From NCBI GenBank assembly GCA_023129655.1, contig JAGMBN010000006.1, positions 1-24,266 of the forward strand: a DNA stretch of 24,266 nt, given 5' to 3'. Numbering within the stretch: the first letter of the stretch is position 1; every line of letters starts with the position of its first letter. Shown in pieces: positions 15,591 to 22,699 of the stretch. The position numbers and the translations under genes were made by a program. Source of the stretch: a bacterium. Lineage in GTDB: Bacteria; JAHJDO01. The notes beneath the pieces were generated by a model. That model searched no databases and was not told the origin of the DNA. It worked only from the letters and a program-made list of their open reading frames with translations.

Positions 15591-15791
15591 GGGCTGAAGA
15601 CACATAGGCATAAAAAATTTCTAATTTCTAATTTTAAATTATTAATCAATTTTTAATGCTTTAAGTTTTAATTAAAAAAGGCACAAAGTGGCAAAAAAAA
15701 AAATATATAGATGGGGTATGTTAATTAGAAATTTTGAAATTAGTAATTCATTGGAAATTAGAAATTGAGAATTAAAAATTAGGATTATACT
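15591..15791 (+). repeat. AT-rich, repeat-filled spacer between tolB and the V-ATPase E gene
   Basis: This 201-bp spacer is about 80% A+T. It holds copies of an AATTAGAAATT word in both orientations: inverted at about 15614-15636, direct at about 15722-15735 and 15756-15780. It also holds an inverted copy (GGCACAAAGTGGC, 15680-15692) of the octamer found in tolB. The opposed copies could pair into a long weak stem. No pal gene or remnant is visible. Confidence 0.6.
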
Positions 15792-16388
15792 TTGTCCATA
15801 GAAAATATTATAAAGAAAATAGAGGCTGATGCTGGAAGAGAGTGCAAGGTGCTAAAAGATAGAGCATCTCTGGAGATTAAACAGATACAGGAACAAGCAA
15901 AAAATCAGGCTGAAAAGGAGAGAGAAAGTATTCTGAGGCATGCAAAAGAGCAGGCAGAAAAAAACATGAATAAGGCTATTGTTTCTGCGAATCTTGAATG
16001 CAGGATCAGGTTATTGAAAGTTAAACAGGACATAATCTCAATATGTTTTGAGAAAGCATACAATGAAACACTTAAGTTGCCTCTATCAGATTACTTAGAA
16101 TTAATGGAACTGAAATTGCTAAAACTTGCAGAAATCGGAGATGAAAAGGTAATATTTGGAGACCTGCACAGAGAAAAGTTCAACAGCAATTTTATAAATC
16201 AAACAAATAAGAAACTGGTTTCAAGAGGGAAAAAGGGGGAACTTTGTATCTCAAATACTTCAAGACCTCTAATGTCTGGTTTCATTCTAATAAAAGAGAA
16301 ACAAGAAATCAACGCCTCCTTAGAACAATTAATTAAGATGTTAAGGCATAAATTACTGATAAAAATAAGCAAGGTTCTCTTTGAATAA
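15792..16388 (+). CDS. V-type ATP synthase/ATPase subunit E
   Basis: A 198-aa protein with the two-part architecture of V/A-ATPase subunit E, the peripheral-stalk subunit. The N-terminal half (about 1-85) is a long charged helix (ADAGRECKVLKDR, QEQAKNQAEKERESIL). The C-terminal alpha/beta domain (about 95-198) ends in the family signature region, SGFILIKEKQEINASLEQLI followed by RHKLLIKISKVLFE. The start is TTG at 15792, with AGGA 7 nt upstream; no ATG fits. In V-ATPase operons E is flanked by K, I, A, B or D subunit genes, but here none is adjacent: tolB lies upstream and a sugar dehydrogenase gene overlaps or abuts its end. It is either an orphan subunit or a displaced member of an operon elsewhere. 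Confidence 0.85.
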   Translation: MSIENIIKKIEADAGRECKVLKDRASLEIKQIQEQAKNQAEKERESILRHAKEQAEKNMNKAIVSANLECRIRLLKVKQDIISICFEKAYNETLKLPLSDYLELMELKLLKLAEIGDEKVIFGDLHREKFNSNFINQTNKKLVSRGKKGELCISNTSRPLMSGFILIKEKQEINASLEQLIKMLRHKLLIKISKVLFE

Positions 16389-16410
16389 CAAATATAATCT
16401 CAAAGCTCAA

Positions 16411-17718
16411 ATGTCAAACTCGCTAATTCATAAAATAAAGAACAGAAAAGCAAAGATTGCAGTAATCGGTTTGGGATATGTAGGTCTCCCTTTATGTGTG
16501 GAATTTGCAAAAAAGGGGTTCTGCGTAACAGGCATAGATGTTGATAAAAAGAGAGTGGAAAGTGTTAACAAAGGAATTTCATATATTGGAGATGTGAAAT
16601 CATCAGAGATTAAATTATGTGTGAAGGATAAATCTTTTCAGGCAATTATGGATTACAGAGTTCTTGGCGAGCAAGACGCTATTATAATGTGTGTTCCAAC
16701 GCCATTGCGAAAAACAAAGGAACCTGATATTTCCTACATAATTGATGCATCCAAAAAGATAGCAGAGACCCTGAAAGCGGAACAGTTGATTGTGCTGGAA
16801 AGCACTACGTATCCGGGCACAACAGATGAAGTCATACAGCCGATACTGGAGAAAAGTGGATTAAAGGCAGGGAAAGACTTTTATCTTGCATTTTCCCCGG
16901 AAAGAGTGGATCCGGGAAACAAAAAATATAATACTGCTAATATCCCAAAGGTAATAGGTGGGATTAACAGCCAATCTACTCTGACAGCAAAAACTCTATA
17001 TAGCCAGATTAATAGTCACGTTATTCCAGTGTCTTCATCGCGTGTGGCTGAGATGGTGAAACTTCTGGAAAATACGTTCCGCAGTGTAAATATAGCACTC
17101 GCGAATGAGATGGCAATAATGTGCGATTATCTGGACATAGATGTATGGGAGGTTATAAAAGGGGCTGCAACAAAGCCTTTCGGATTTATGCCATTCTATC
17201 CCGGTCCCGGTATAGGCGGACATTGTATACCTCTTGATCCATTCTATCTTACATGGAAATCCAGGCTTCATGGGTATGAGGCAAAATTTATAGAGCTTGC
17301 CGGGGAGATTAATAGGACAATGCCTAAATATGTAGTGGACAAAATAGTAGACATCTTAAATAGTCATAAAAAAAGCATTAACGGTTCGACTGTGTTTGTG
17401 CTTGGCGTTGCTTATAAAAAGGATGTAGGAGACTGGAGGGAATCACCAGCAATAGAAATCATAAGTATGCTATTAAAAAAAGGCGCAAATGTATATTTTA
17501 ACGATCCTTATGTTTCGGATATAAACATAAATAATACATTAATGCGCTCAAAGGAGCTCAGTAAATCATTGCTGGGGAAATCCGATTGCGCGGTTATTAT
17601 TACAAATCACGGTGTATATGACTATAAATTTATTATTGAGAATTCGTTTGCTGTTTTAGATACAAGAAATGCAACAGGCGGATTAAATGGGTCTTTTGAG
17701 AATGTATTTAGATTGTGA
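16411..17718 (+). CDS. Nucleotide-sugar (UDP-N-acetyl-hexosamine-type) 6-dehydrogenase, WbpA/WecC-like
   Basis: Oxidises the C6 hydroxyl of a UDP-sugar to a carboxylate with two NAD+. It has an N-terminal Rossmann motif (IAVIGLGYVGLPLCVEFA), then VPTPL, LESTTYPGTT and SPERVDPGN. The central helix includes LLENTFRSVNIALANEMA, the catalytic Cys272 lies in PGPGIGGHCIPLDPFYL, and a C-terminal UDP-binding domain includes LGVAYKKDVGDWRESPA. The wording around GHCIPLDPFYL is that of WbpA/TviB/WecC enzymes rather than classical UDP-glucose dehydrogenase (GGSCFPKD), so the substrate is more likely UDP-GlcNAc or UDP-ManNAc. The family N-terminus favours ATG 16411. A TTG at 16381 with AAGG 6 nt upstream, overlapping the E-subunit gene by 8 nt, is a real alternative adding 10 residues. 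Confidence 0.9.
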   Translation: MSNSLIHKIKNRKAKIAVIGLGYVGLPLCVEFAKKGFCVTGIDVDKKRVESVNKGISYIGDVKSSEIKLCVKDKSFQAIMDYRVLGEQDAIIMCVPTPLRKTKEPDISYIIDASKKIAETLKAEQLIVLESTTYPGTTDEVIQPILEKSGLKAGKDFYLAFSPERVDPGNKKYNTANIPKVIGGINSQSTLTAKTLYSQINSHVIPVSSSRVAEMVKLLENTFRSVNIALANEMAIMCDYLDIDVWEVIKGAATKPFGFMPFYPGPGIGGHCIPLDPFYLTWKSRLHGYEAKFIELAGEINRTMPKYVVDKIVDILNSHKKSINGSTVFVLGVAYKKDVGDWRESPAIEIISMLLKKGANVYFNDPYVSDININNTLMRSKELSKSLLGKSDCAVIITNHGVYDYKFIIENSFAVLDTRNATGGLNGSFENVFRL

Positions 17719-17762
17719 AGAGAAACGAAATGACAAATGTTCAAAAATTTAATCTGGGAATG

Positions 17763-17830
17763 GGCGAACATCCCCCTGATTTCGCCTACGGCGAAACCAT
17801 CCCCCTTCGAAGGGGGATTAAGGGGGATGT
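17763..17830 (+). repeat. Multi-hairpin intergenic palindromic element
   Basis: In the 157-bp gap before the epimerase gene an outer stem (ACATCCCCC 17769-17777 with GGGGGATGT 17822-17830) encloses two hairpins. One is TTCGCC-TAC-GGCGAA (17781-17795). The other is a perfect 20-bp palindrome (17799-17818) with arms ATCCCCC/GGGGGAT around TTCGAA. A further GGCGAA at 17763-17768 could compete for the same TTCGCC arm, so two folds are mutually exclusive. Elements of this CCCCCTT-rich form are typical intergenic repeats. A regulatory role is unproven. Confidence 0.75.
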
Positions 17831-17837
17831 AAGGGGT

Positions 17838-17856
17838 GGCAGGCCTTGCGCCTGCC
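17838..17856 (+). repeat. GGCAGGC-CTTGC-GCCTGCC hairpin, copy 1
   Basis: A perfect 7-bp stem with loop CTTGC, 19 nt before the epimerase ATG. A second copy at 19735-19753 keeps the loop and changes the closing pair from C-G to T-A, a compensatory change that suggests the fold, not only the sequence, is retained. Confidence 0.75.
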
Positions 17857-17875
17857 CTTGTCCATAGGGAAAATC

Positions 17876-18811
17876 ATGAAAACAGTCTTAGTAACAGGTG
17901 GCGCAGGTTTTATAGGTTCTCATATTGTAGAGACGCTGGTAAATCGCAGCAAGAAAGTCAGGGTAATAGATAACCTTTCTACTGGGAATATTGATAATCT
18001 TGTGCATCTAATAAATGATATAGAATTTATAGAAGGCGATATAAGAGATACAAATCTTTTAGATAGAGCTATGAAAGGTGTTGATTTTTGCTTTCATGAA
18101 GCAGCCTTGCCTTCTGTTGCAAGGTCTGTTGAAGATCCAATTACAACAAGCCAGGTCAATATAGAAGGCACATTAAACCTGCTTTTCGCTGCAAAGAAGA
18201 ACAAAGTAAAAAGATTTATCTATGCTAGTTCTTCTTCTGCATATGGAGATTCTCCATCTTTACCTAAAAAAGAGGAAATGAAACCTCGTCCATTATCTCC
18301 TTATGCTGTAAGCAAACTAACCGGCGAATACTACTGCAGAGTTTTTTATTCTGTTTATGGACTTGAGACAGTATGTTTGAGATATTTTAATGTTTTTGGT
18401 CCCAGACAGGACCCAGACAGTCTGTATGCTGCTGTTATTCCTAAGTTTATAACTTGTTTTTTGAAGAATACCGCTCCTCAAATCTATGGCAATGGAGAAC
18501 AGTCCAGAGATTTCACGTACATAGACAATGTTGTCCATGCAAATATGCTGGCTGCTGAAGCAAAGAGCATGTCTGGTCAGGTATTGAATATTGCCTGCGG
18601 CAGACAAACGTCTCTTAATGATTTGATTAAGCTGCTCAAAGATCTGCTGTCAAGTAAAGTAAACCCTGATTATACGAAACCAATGGCAGGGGATATAAAA
18701 CACTCTTTGGCAGATATATCAAAAGCCATGGATATACTTGGGTATAGTCCAAAAACTAGTTTTGAACAGGGCATAAAAAGCACCATAGAATGGCATAAAA
18801 ATGACAAATAA
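17876..18811 (+). CDS. NAD-dependent UDP-sugar 4-epimerase, WbpP/GalE-like (extended SDR)
   Basis: An extended short-chain dehydrogenase/reductase of 311 aa. The N-terminal NAD-binding motif is VTGGAGFIGSHIVETL, and the acidic residue pairing ribose follows in RVIDNLSTG. The catalytic region is YASSSSAYGD with the Ser, and YAVSK with Tyr143 and Lys147. The C-terminal substrate region (NVFGPRQDPDSLYAAVIPKF, GNGEQSRDFTYIDNV) is that of the UDP-N-acetylglucosamine 4-epimerase (WbpP) group. Next to a WbpA-like dehydrogenase this suggests the two-step route from UDP-GlcNAc to UDP-GalNAc uronic acid. A TTG start at 17846 would run through the upstream hairpin, so the ATG at 17876 is used. It overlaps the next gene by 11 nt. 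Confidence 0.88.
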   Translation: MKTVLVTGGAGFIGSHIVETLVNRSKKVRVIDNLSTGNIDNLVHLINDIEFIEGDIRDTNLLDRAMKGVDFCFHEAALPSVARSVEDPITTSQVNIEGTLNLLFAAKKNKVKRFIYASSSSAYGDSPSLPKKEEMKPRPLSPYAVSKLTGEYYCRVFYSVYGLETVCLRYFNVFGPRQDPDSLYAAVIPKFITCFLKNTAPQIYGNGEQSRDFTYIDNVVHANMLAAEAKSMSGQVLNIACGRQTSLNDLIKLLKDLLSSKVNPDYTKPMAGDIKHSLADISKAMDILGYSPKTSFEQGIKSTIEWHKNDK

Positions 18812-19733
18812 AACAGTTTTAATTACAGGTGGCGCAGGCTTTATAGGGTCTCATCTTTGCGACTTTTTGTTAGGCAAAGACTATCGCGTAATCTGTATGG
18901 ATAACTTAATAACAGGAAGCGAAGATAACATTGCTCATATTATACAAAATAAGAATTTTACATTCATAAGACATGATGTTACTAATTATATTAATATTAA
19001 AGGTCGTCTTGACTATATTCTGCATTTTGCTTCCCCAGCAAGTCCAATTGACTATCTTGAGCTGCCAATTCAAACCTTAAAAGTAGGCTCTCTGGGAACG
19101 CATAAGGCGCTTGGTCTTGCTAAAGAGAAGAAAGCTAGGTTTTTACTTGCCTCTACCTCTGAAGTCTACGGAGATCCTCTGGTTAATCCACAACCAGAAA
19201 CCTATTGGGGGAATGTAAACCCCATTGGCCCTCGTGGGGTTTATGATGAGGCAAAGAGATTTGCAGAGTCCATGACTATGGCTTATCAGCGTTTTCATAA
19301 GGTTTCAACAAGAATTGTCCGAATTTTTAATACATATGGACCAAGAATGCGAATAAATGATGGGAGAGTGGTCCCTGCATTTATAAATCAGGCTTTGAGA
19401 AATAAGGCTCTTACAGTTTTTGGAGACGGGACACAAACACGCAGTTTTTGTTATATCTCTGATCTTGTAGAGGGAATATATAAATTGCTTCTTTCAGATG
19501 TGAATACACCTGTAAACATAGGAAATCCGTCTGAGATGACGATTTTAGATTTTGCAAAACAAATAATTCAAATCACAGGAAGTAAAAGCAGGATTATTTT
19601 TAAGCCCCTGCCTGTTGATGATCCAAAAGTTCGCAGACCTAATATTTCCAAGGCAAAGAGAGAGCTCAAGTGGGAACCTGTTGTTGACATTCAGCAAGGA
19701 CTTAGGAGCGCAATTAAGTATTTTAAAATGTAG
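18801..19733 (+). CDS. uxs: UDP-glucuronate decarboxylase (UDP-xylose synthase)
   Basis: An extended SDR enzyme of 310 aa that converts UDP-glucuronate to UDP-xylose. The NAD motif is ITGGAGFIGSHLCDFL. The UXS hallmark stretches are all present: LHFASPASPIDYLELPIQTL, STSEVYGDPLVNPQ, ETYWGNVNPIGPRGVYDEAKRFAE with catalytic Tyr148 and Lys152, and VRIFNTYGPRMRINDGRVVP. GDGTQTRSFCYISDLVEG completes the fold. The match is close along the whole length. It overlaps the upstream epimerase gene by 11 nt, so the two are co-translated. Its substrate, UDP-glucuronate, would need a UDP-glucose dehydrogenase. The only dehydrogenase here looks WbpA-like, so either that enzyme is broader than its motifs suggest or Ugd is encoded elsewhere. 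Confidence 0.93.
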   Translation: MTNKTVLITGGAGFIGSHLCDFLLGKDYRVICMDNLITGSEDNIAHIIQNKNFTFIRHDVTNYINIKGRLDYILHFASPASPIDYLELPIQTLKVGSLGTHKALGLAKEKKARFLLASTSEVYGDPLVNPQPETYWGNVNPIGPRGVYDEAKRFAESMTMAYQRFHKVSTRIVRIFNTYGPRMRINDGRVVPAFINQALRNKALTVFGDGTQTRSFCYISDLVEGIYKLLLSDVNTPVNIGNPSEMTILDFAKQIIQITGSKSRIIFKPLPVDDPKVRRPNISKAKRELKWEPVVDIQQGLRSAIKYFKM

Positions 19734-19734
19734 G

Positions 19735-19762
19735 GGTAGGTCTTGCACCTGCCCTTTTTTTC
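19735..19762 (+). terminator. Terminator-like hairpin plus T-run between uxs and the GT2 gene (copy 2 of the CTTGC hairpin)
   Basis: Directly after the uxs stop (19731-19733) a stem GGTAGGT / ACCTGCC (19735-19741 and 19747-19753), extendable by one G-C pair, surrounds loop CTTGC. It is followed by an uninterrupted run of T residues (19755-19761). The shape is that of an intrinsic terminator, with one T-G wobble in the stem. It lies only 9 nt before the next ATG, so it may attenuate rather than end the operon. Confidence 0.55.
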
Positions 19763-19763
19763 T

Positions 19764-20531
19764 ATGAGAAATCTAAAAGGAAAAGTCTCAGTCATTATGC
19801 CAGCATATAATGAAGAAAAGCATATTCTTCATAATATAGAAGAGACTATTAGAGTTTTTGATCAATTCGGTTGCAATTATGAAATCATAGTGGTTGATGA
19901 TGGGAGTATTGATAATACTTATAAAGAGGCTTTAAAAGCCCAAAATGAGCAGACAAATGTTATTGTAAAAAGGAACCGTATAAACAGAGGGAAGGGCCAC
20001 GCAATAAAACACGGCTTCAGATTTGCGCAGGGGGATTACATTGTATTTCTGGATGCGGATCTTGACCTGCATCCCGGGCAGATAAAGGGATTTTTTGATA
20101 TTATGAAAAGAGAGGGCTCGGATATTGTAATAGGTTCAAAAAGGCATTCAGCATCTATTCTTAATTATCCCAAAAGAAGGAAAATAATAAGCTACGGATA
20201 TAATTTGCTTGTCAGGATATTGTTTGCCTCTCAGATCAGGGACACTCAAACAGGCTTAAAAGTGTTTAAAAGAAAGGTATTGGATTCCCTTTTTCATGTA
20301 ATACTTGTTAAGCGGTTTGCCTTTGATGTAGAGCTTCTAATGGTTGCGCATCATATCGGGCACAAGATATCGGACGCGCCTATTGAGATCAACTTTGGCA
20401 GAGAGCAAAGAATAGGAAGGATAAGTGTTCGCGATATTTTGAATACATACTTGGACACATTGGCAATATTTTACAGGATGTATCTAAGGCGTTACTATAT
20501 TAAAATGCTTGCAGGAAAGTGTAAGATATGA
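19764..20531 (+). CDS. Family 2 glycosyltransferase, DPM1/dolichyl-phosphate-sugar-synthase-like
   Basis: A 255-aa inverting glycosyltransferase of the GT-A fold that probably transfers a hexose from a nucleotide sugar to a polyprenyl phosphate. Motifs are VIMPAYNEEKHI, VVDDGSIDNT (nucleotide-binding Asp pair), NRGKGHAIKHGFRFAQGDYIVFLDADLD (DxD metal motif) and RDTQTGLKVFKR, a signature of the DPM1/ALG5-type branch. There is no long C-terminal pair of transmembrane helices of the ArnC/GtrB kind; the tail is basic and ends in YRMYLRRYYIKML. The TTG start at 19743 lies inside the upstream hairpin, so the ATG at 19764 is used. The gene overlaps the following cytidylyltransferase gene by 4 nt. 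Confidence 0.87.
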   Translation: MRNLKGKVSVIMPAYNEEKHILHNIEETIRVFDQFGCNYEIIVVDDGSIDNTYKEALKAQNEQTNVIVKRNRINRGKGHAIKHGFRFAQGDYIVFLDADLDLHPGQIKGFFDIMKREGSDIVIGSKRHSASILNYPKRRKIISYGYNLLVRILFASQIRDTQTGLKVFKRKVLDSLFHVILVKRFAFDVELLMVAHHIGHKISDAPIEINFGREQRIGRISVRDILNTYLDTLAIFYRMYLRRYYIKMLAGKCKI

Positions 20532-21232
20532 AAAAAGCAATGCAGGTTGTAATTCTGTGCGGAGGAAAAGGCACAAGAATGGGACATCATACAAAATTTC
20601 TTCCAAAGCCTTTAATAAAGATAGGGCAAAGACCGATTTTGTGGCATATAATGAAGATCTATTCTTTTTATGGATTTAATCGCTTTATTTTATGTCTTGG
20701 GTATAAAAAACAAAAGATAGAGGAATATTTTTCTCATACAAGAGGCTGGCATATTACATTCGCAGACACCGGGCTGAACACTAATACAGGTGGAAGGATT
20801 AAGAGAATAGAGAAATATATTGAGGATGATAATTTTCTTGCAACATATGGTGATGGCGTAGCAGATGTCAATATAAATGGACTAATTCAGTTCCATAATA
20901 AAAACAAGAAGATAGCAACCCTTACAGCAGTAAAACCGCGTTCACAGTTCGGTATTATGGATATAGCCACTGATGATACGGTTAGTGACTTCCATGAAAA
21001 ACCTGTTCTTACTCACTGGGTAAATGGAGGTTTTTTTGTGTTTAACAGGCGTATATTTAAGTATTTGGGGAAAGATGATATTCTCGAAAGAAAGCCTTTT
21101 TATCAATTATCCAAAGACAAAGAACTAGTTGCTTATAAACATCATGGTTTTTGGGAGTGTATGGATACATATAAGGATAATCTTGAACTTAACCAGGCAT
21201 GGAAATCCCACACTGCTCCCTGGGCTATGTGA
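20528..21232 (+). CDS. Glucose-1-phosphate cytidylyltransferase-like nucleotidyltransferase (RfbF-like)
   Basis: Forms an NDP-sugar from a sugar 1-phosphate, most likely CDP-glucose. The nucleotide-binding loop is VILCGGKGTRMG. RfbF-like signatures follow: KPLIKIGQRPILWHIMKIYSFYGFNRFILCLGY, FADTGLNTNTGGRIKR, YGDGVADVNI, WVNGGFFVFNR and GFWECMDTYKDN, with a C-terminal APW. At 234 aa it is about 20 residues shorter than typical RfbF (about 257 aa). The missing segment falls between the EEYF and WHITFADTG regions. It looks functional because all binding motifs remain. The usual next gene of the CDP-sugar route, CDP-glucose 4,6-dehydratase (rfbG), is absent; the next gene is on the other strand, so the end product cannot be stated. 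Confidence 0.85.
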   Translation: MKKAMQVVILCGGKGTRMGHHTKFLPKPLIKIGQRPILWHIMKIYSFYGFNRFILCLGYKKQKIEEYFSHTRGWHITFADTGLNTNTGGRIKRIEKYIEDDNFLATYGDGVADVNINGLIQFHNKNKKIATLTAVKPRSQFGIMDIATDDTVSDFHEKPVLTHWVNGGFFVFNRRIFKYLGKDDILERKPFYQLSKDKELVAYKHHGFWECMDTYKDNLELNQAWKSHTAPWAM

Positions 21233-21236
21233 AAAA

Positions 21237-21249
21237 TGGCTTGGAGCCA
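21237..21249 (-). terminator. Short hairpin plus T-run after the minus-strand operon
   Basis: On the minus strand TGGCT-CCA-AGCCA is followed at once by TTTTTC, starting 8 nt after the stop of the membrane-protein gene. The stem is only 5 bp, so this is a weak candidate terminator for the minus-strand operon, lying in the 25-bp gap between convergent genes. Confidence 0.35.
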
Positions 21250-21257
21250 AATGCCTT

Positions 21258-21878
21258 TCATTTTTCCCTCACAAACAACAATGGAAATACAATATCACTC
21301 ACACAACATGGAATCCAAACTGCAAGAAACAAAAACAAAAGAACAAAAGGAAGCAAAGGGATCCAGTTTGCTACACCGAACGCTGTAAAAGCGAATAAGG
21401 ATGCCCATGTGCTTAATAAGACATGACCAAAATGTGGGAATCTGGTTTTAGGTTTTAAACAACCAATTACAATTCCAAGGATTGCTGCAGAATTCACAAT
21501 CTTCCATTTTGCAATTCCAATAAACGGCATTTTTGCAGTCTCTATAAATGGCACATGAAATTCCATTTGAACATTAAGCAAACCTCCTCCAAGATAAGGG
21601 ATTATAGCATCGCTTAACGTAGCTATTCCAATGGAGCCTGTATAACCAATAATAATTGCCTTCCAGAGTTTGCCTCTTCCATGCAATCTATACATAGATA
21701 TTGTTGTAAGCGCGCTCAGGACAACATGAAGAGGATGCAAAGTGTAAAAAATCGCATTAGAAATTTCCCTGGGAGTATGAAAAAAAACTATTATAATCAT
21801 GACGATAATACCTGTAACAGCCCCAAACATAGTAAACGGAATGTGCCTTTTTAATTCTTTAAAAATTTGTTTTAACAT
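21258..21878 (-). CDS. Unrecognised multi-pass inner-membrane protein
   Basis: A 206-aa hydrophobic protein that I do not recognise. Likely transmembrane segments lie at about 14-33, 42-62, 71-90, 125-142, 148-164 and 168-195. Features that could be family-defining are HTPREISNAIFYTLHPLHVVLSALTT, FIGIAKWKIVNSAAILGIVIG and FPHFGHVLLSTWASLFAF, with His residues at or near membrane edges. The start codon overlaps the stop of the preceding hydrolase gene by 1 nt, so it belongs to the minus-strand operon of lipid and glycosyl genes. Envelope function is a guess from context only. It is last in its operon and converges with the cytidylyltransferase gene, 25 bp away. Confidence 0.75.
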   Translation of the reverse strand: MLKQIFKELKRHIPFTMFGAVTGIIVMIIIVFFHTPREISNAIFYTLHPLHVVLSALTTISMYRLHGRGKLWKAIIIGYTGSIGIATLSDAIIPYLGGGLLNVQMEFHVPFIETAKMPFIGIAKWKIVNSAAILGIVIGCLKPKTRFPHFGHVLLSTWASLFAFTAFGVANWIPLLPFVLLFLFLAVWIPCCVSDIVFPLLFVREK

Positions 21879-22699
21879 TACCTCTCCTTTTCTTTTAGTT
21901 GAAAATTTCTTATTCTATTACCATACTCTTTACCCATTGCCATAAAGCTATCATTATGCCCACCTTGCATTTTATAAAATTGTTTAGGTAAAAGGGCAGC
22001 TTTAAAAAGTTTTTCTCCATGGTGAAAAGGGATTATTTCATCATTTTCCGAATGTATTATAAGCTTGGGGATTCTTACGTTTTTTATTTTTTGAATACTG
22101 TCATATTTTATGCTTGCGCAATATTTAATTGGAAGAAATGGATAAAATTCCTTACCAATATCAATTATAGACGTAAATGCGCTTTCTGAAATAAGTAAGC
22201 CTTTGTTAATTTTTGCCGCAAGATCAATCGCTATTGCTCCTCCAAGAGAACGTCCGAATATGATAATCTTATCCTCATCCGGTTTTTTCTCTGAGATGAG
22301 CCATTTATATGCAGCCATTGCGTCCAGATAGGTGCCTTTTTCTGTTGGAAATCCCTTGCTTTTGCCATAACCCCTGTAATCAAATATAAAAACATTCAAA
22401 TCAATATCATGAAATATGTCTATACTATCAAGACGGTCGCTTATATTCCCGGCATTTCCATGGCATAAAAGTAGAGTTGATACTGCTTTCTCACAGGGAA
22501 TGTACCAGCCATTCAGCGTAACATGGTCATCTGTCTCAAAAAAAACATCTTCAAACTTCAGACCAAGACTTTCCGGAGTTATGCTGATCTCACGAGCAGG
22601 GTAGTAAATATTCTTCCATTCAAAATATCTGAAATACAGATGGAGACAACAAATAACAATCAGTGTCCCAATAACATATTTAATAATTTTCACCCACAT
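21878..22699 (-). CDS. Membrane-anchored alpha/beta hydrolase, BEM46/ABHD13-like
   Basis: A 273-aa serine hydrolase with an N-terminal signal anchor (about 5-22, IIKYVIGTLIVICCLHLYF) and an alpha/beta-hydrolase fold. The oxyanion motif is LLLCHGNAGN, the nucleophile elbow is GRSLGG with Ser151, the acid is Asp220 in HSENDEIIPF and the base is His248 in GGHND. The layout YYPAREISITPESLGLKFEDV ahead of the core, and VFIFDYRGYGKSKG, are typical of the BEM46/ABHD13/ABHD17 group; substrates are mostly unknown (acyl esters or thioesters in some members). The catalytic domain would sit at the inner membrane. Its ATG immediately follows the stop of the acyltransferase gene with no gap, suggesting co-translation. 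Confidence 0.88.
   Translation of the reverse strand: MWVKIIKYVIGTLIVICCLHLYFRYFEWKNIYYPAREISITPESLGLKFEDVFFETDDHVTLNGWYIPCEKAVSTLLLCHGNAGNISDRLDSIDIFHDIDLNVFIFDYRGYGKSKGFPTEKGTYLDAMAAYKWLISEKKPDEDKIIIFGRSLGGAIAIDLAAKINKGLLISESAFTSIIDIGKEFYPFLPIKYCASIKYDSIQKIKNVRIPKLIIHSENDEIIPFHHGEKLFKAALLPKQFYKMQGGHNDSFMAMGKEYGNRIRNFQLKEKER

Noticed and set aside
21129..21426. Two plus-strand frames across the cytidylyltransferase/membrane-protein junction
   Set aside because: They overlap well-supported genes on both sides, have biased low-complexity composition (Asn, Lys, Thr) and show no motif.
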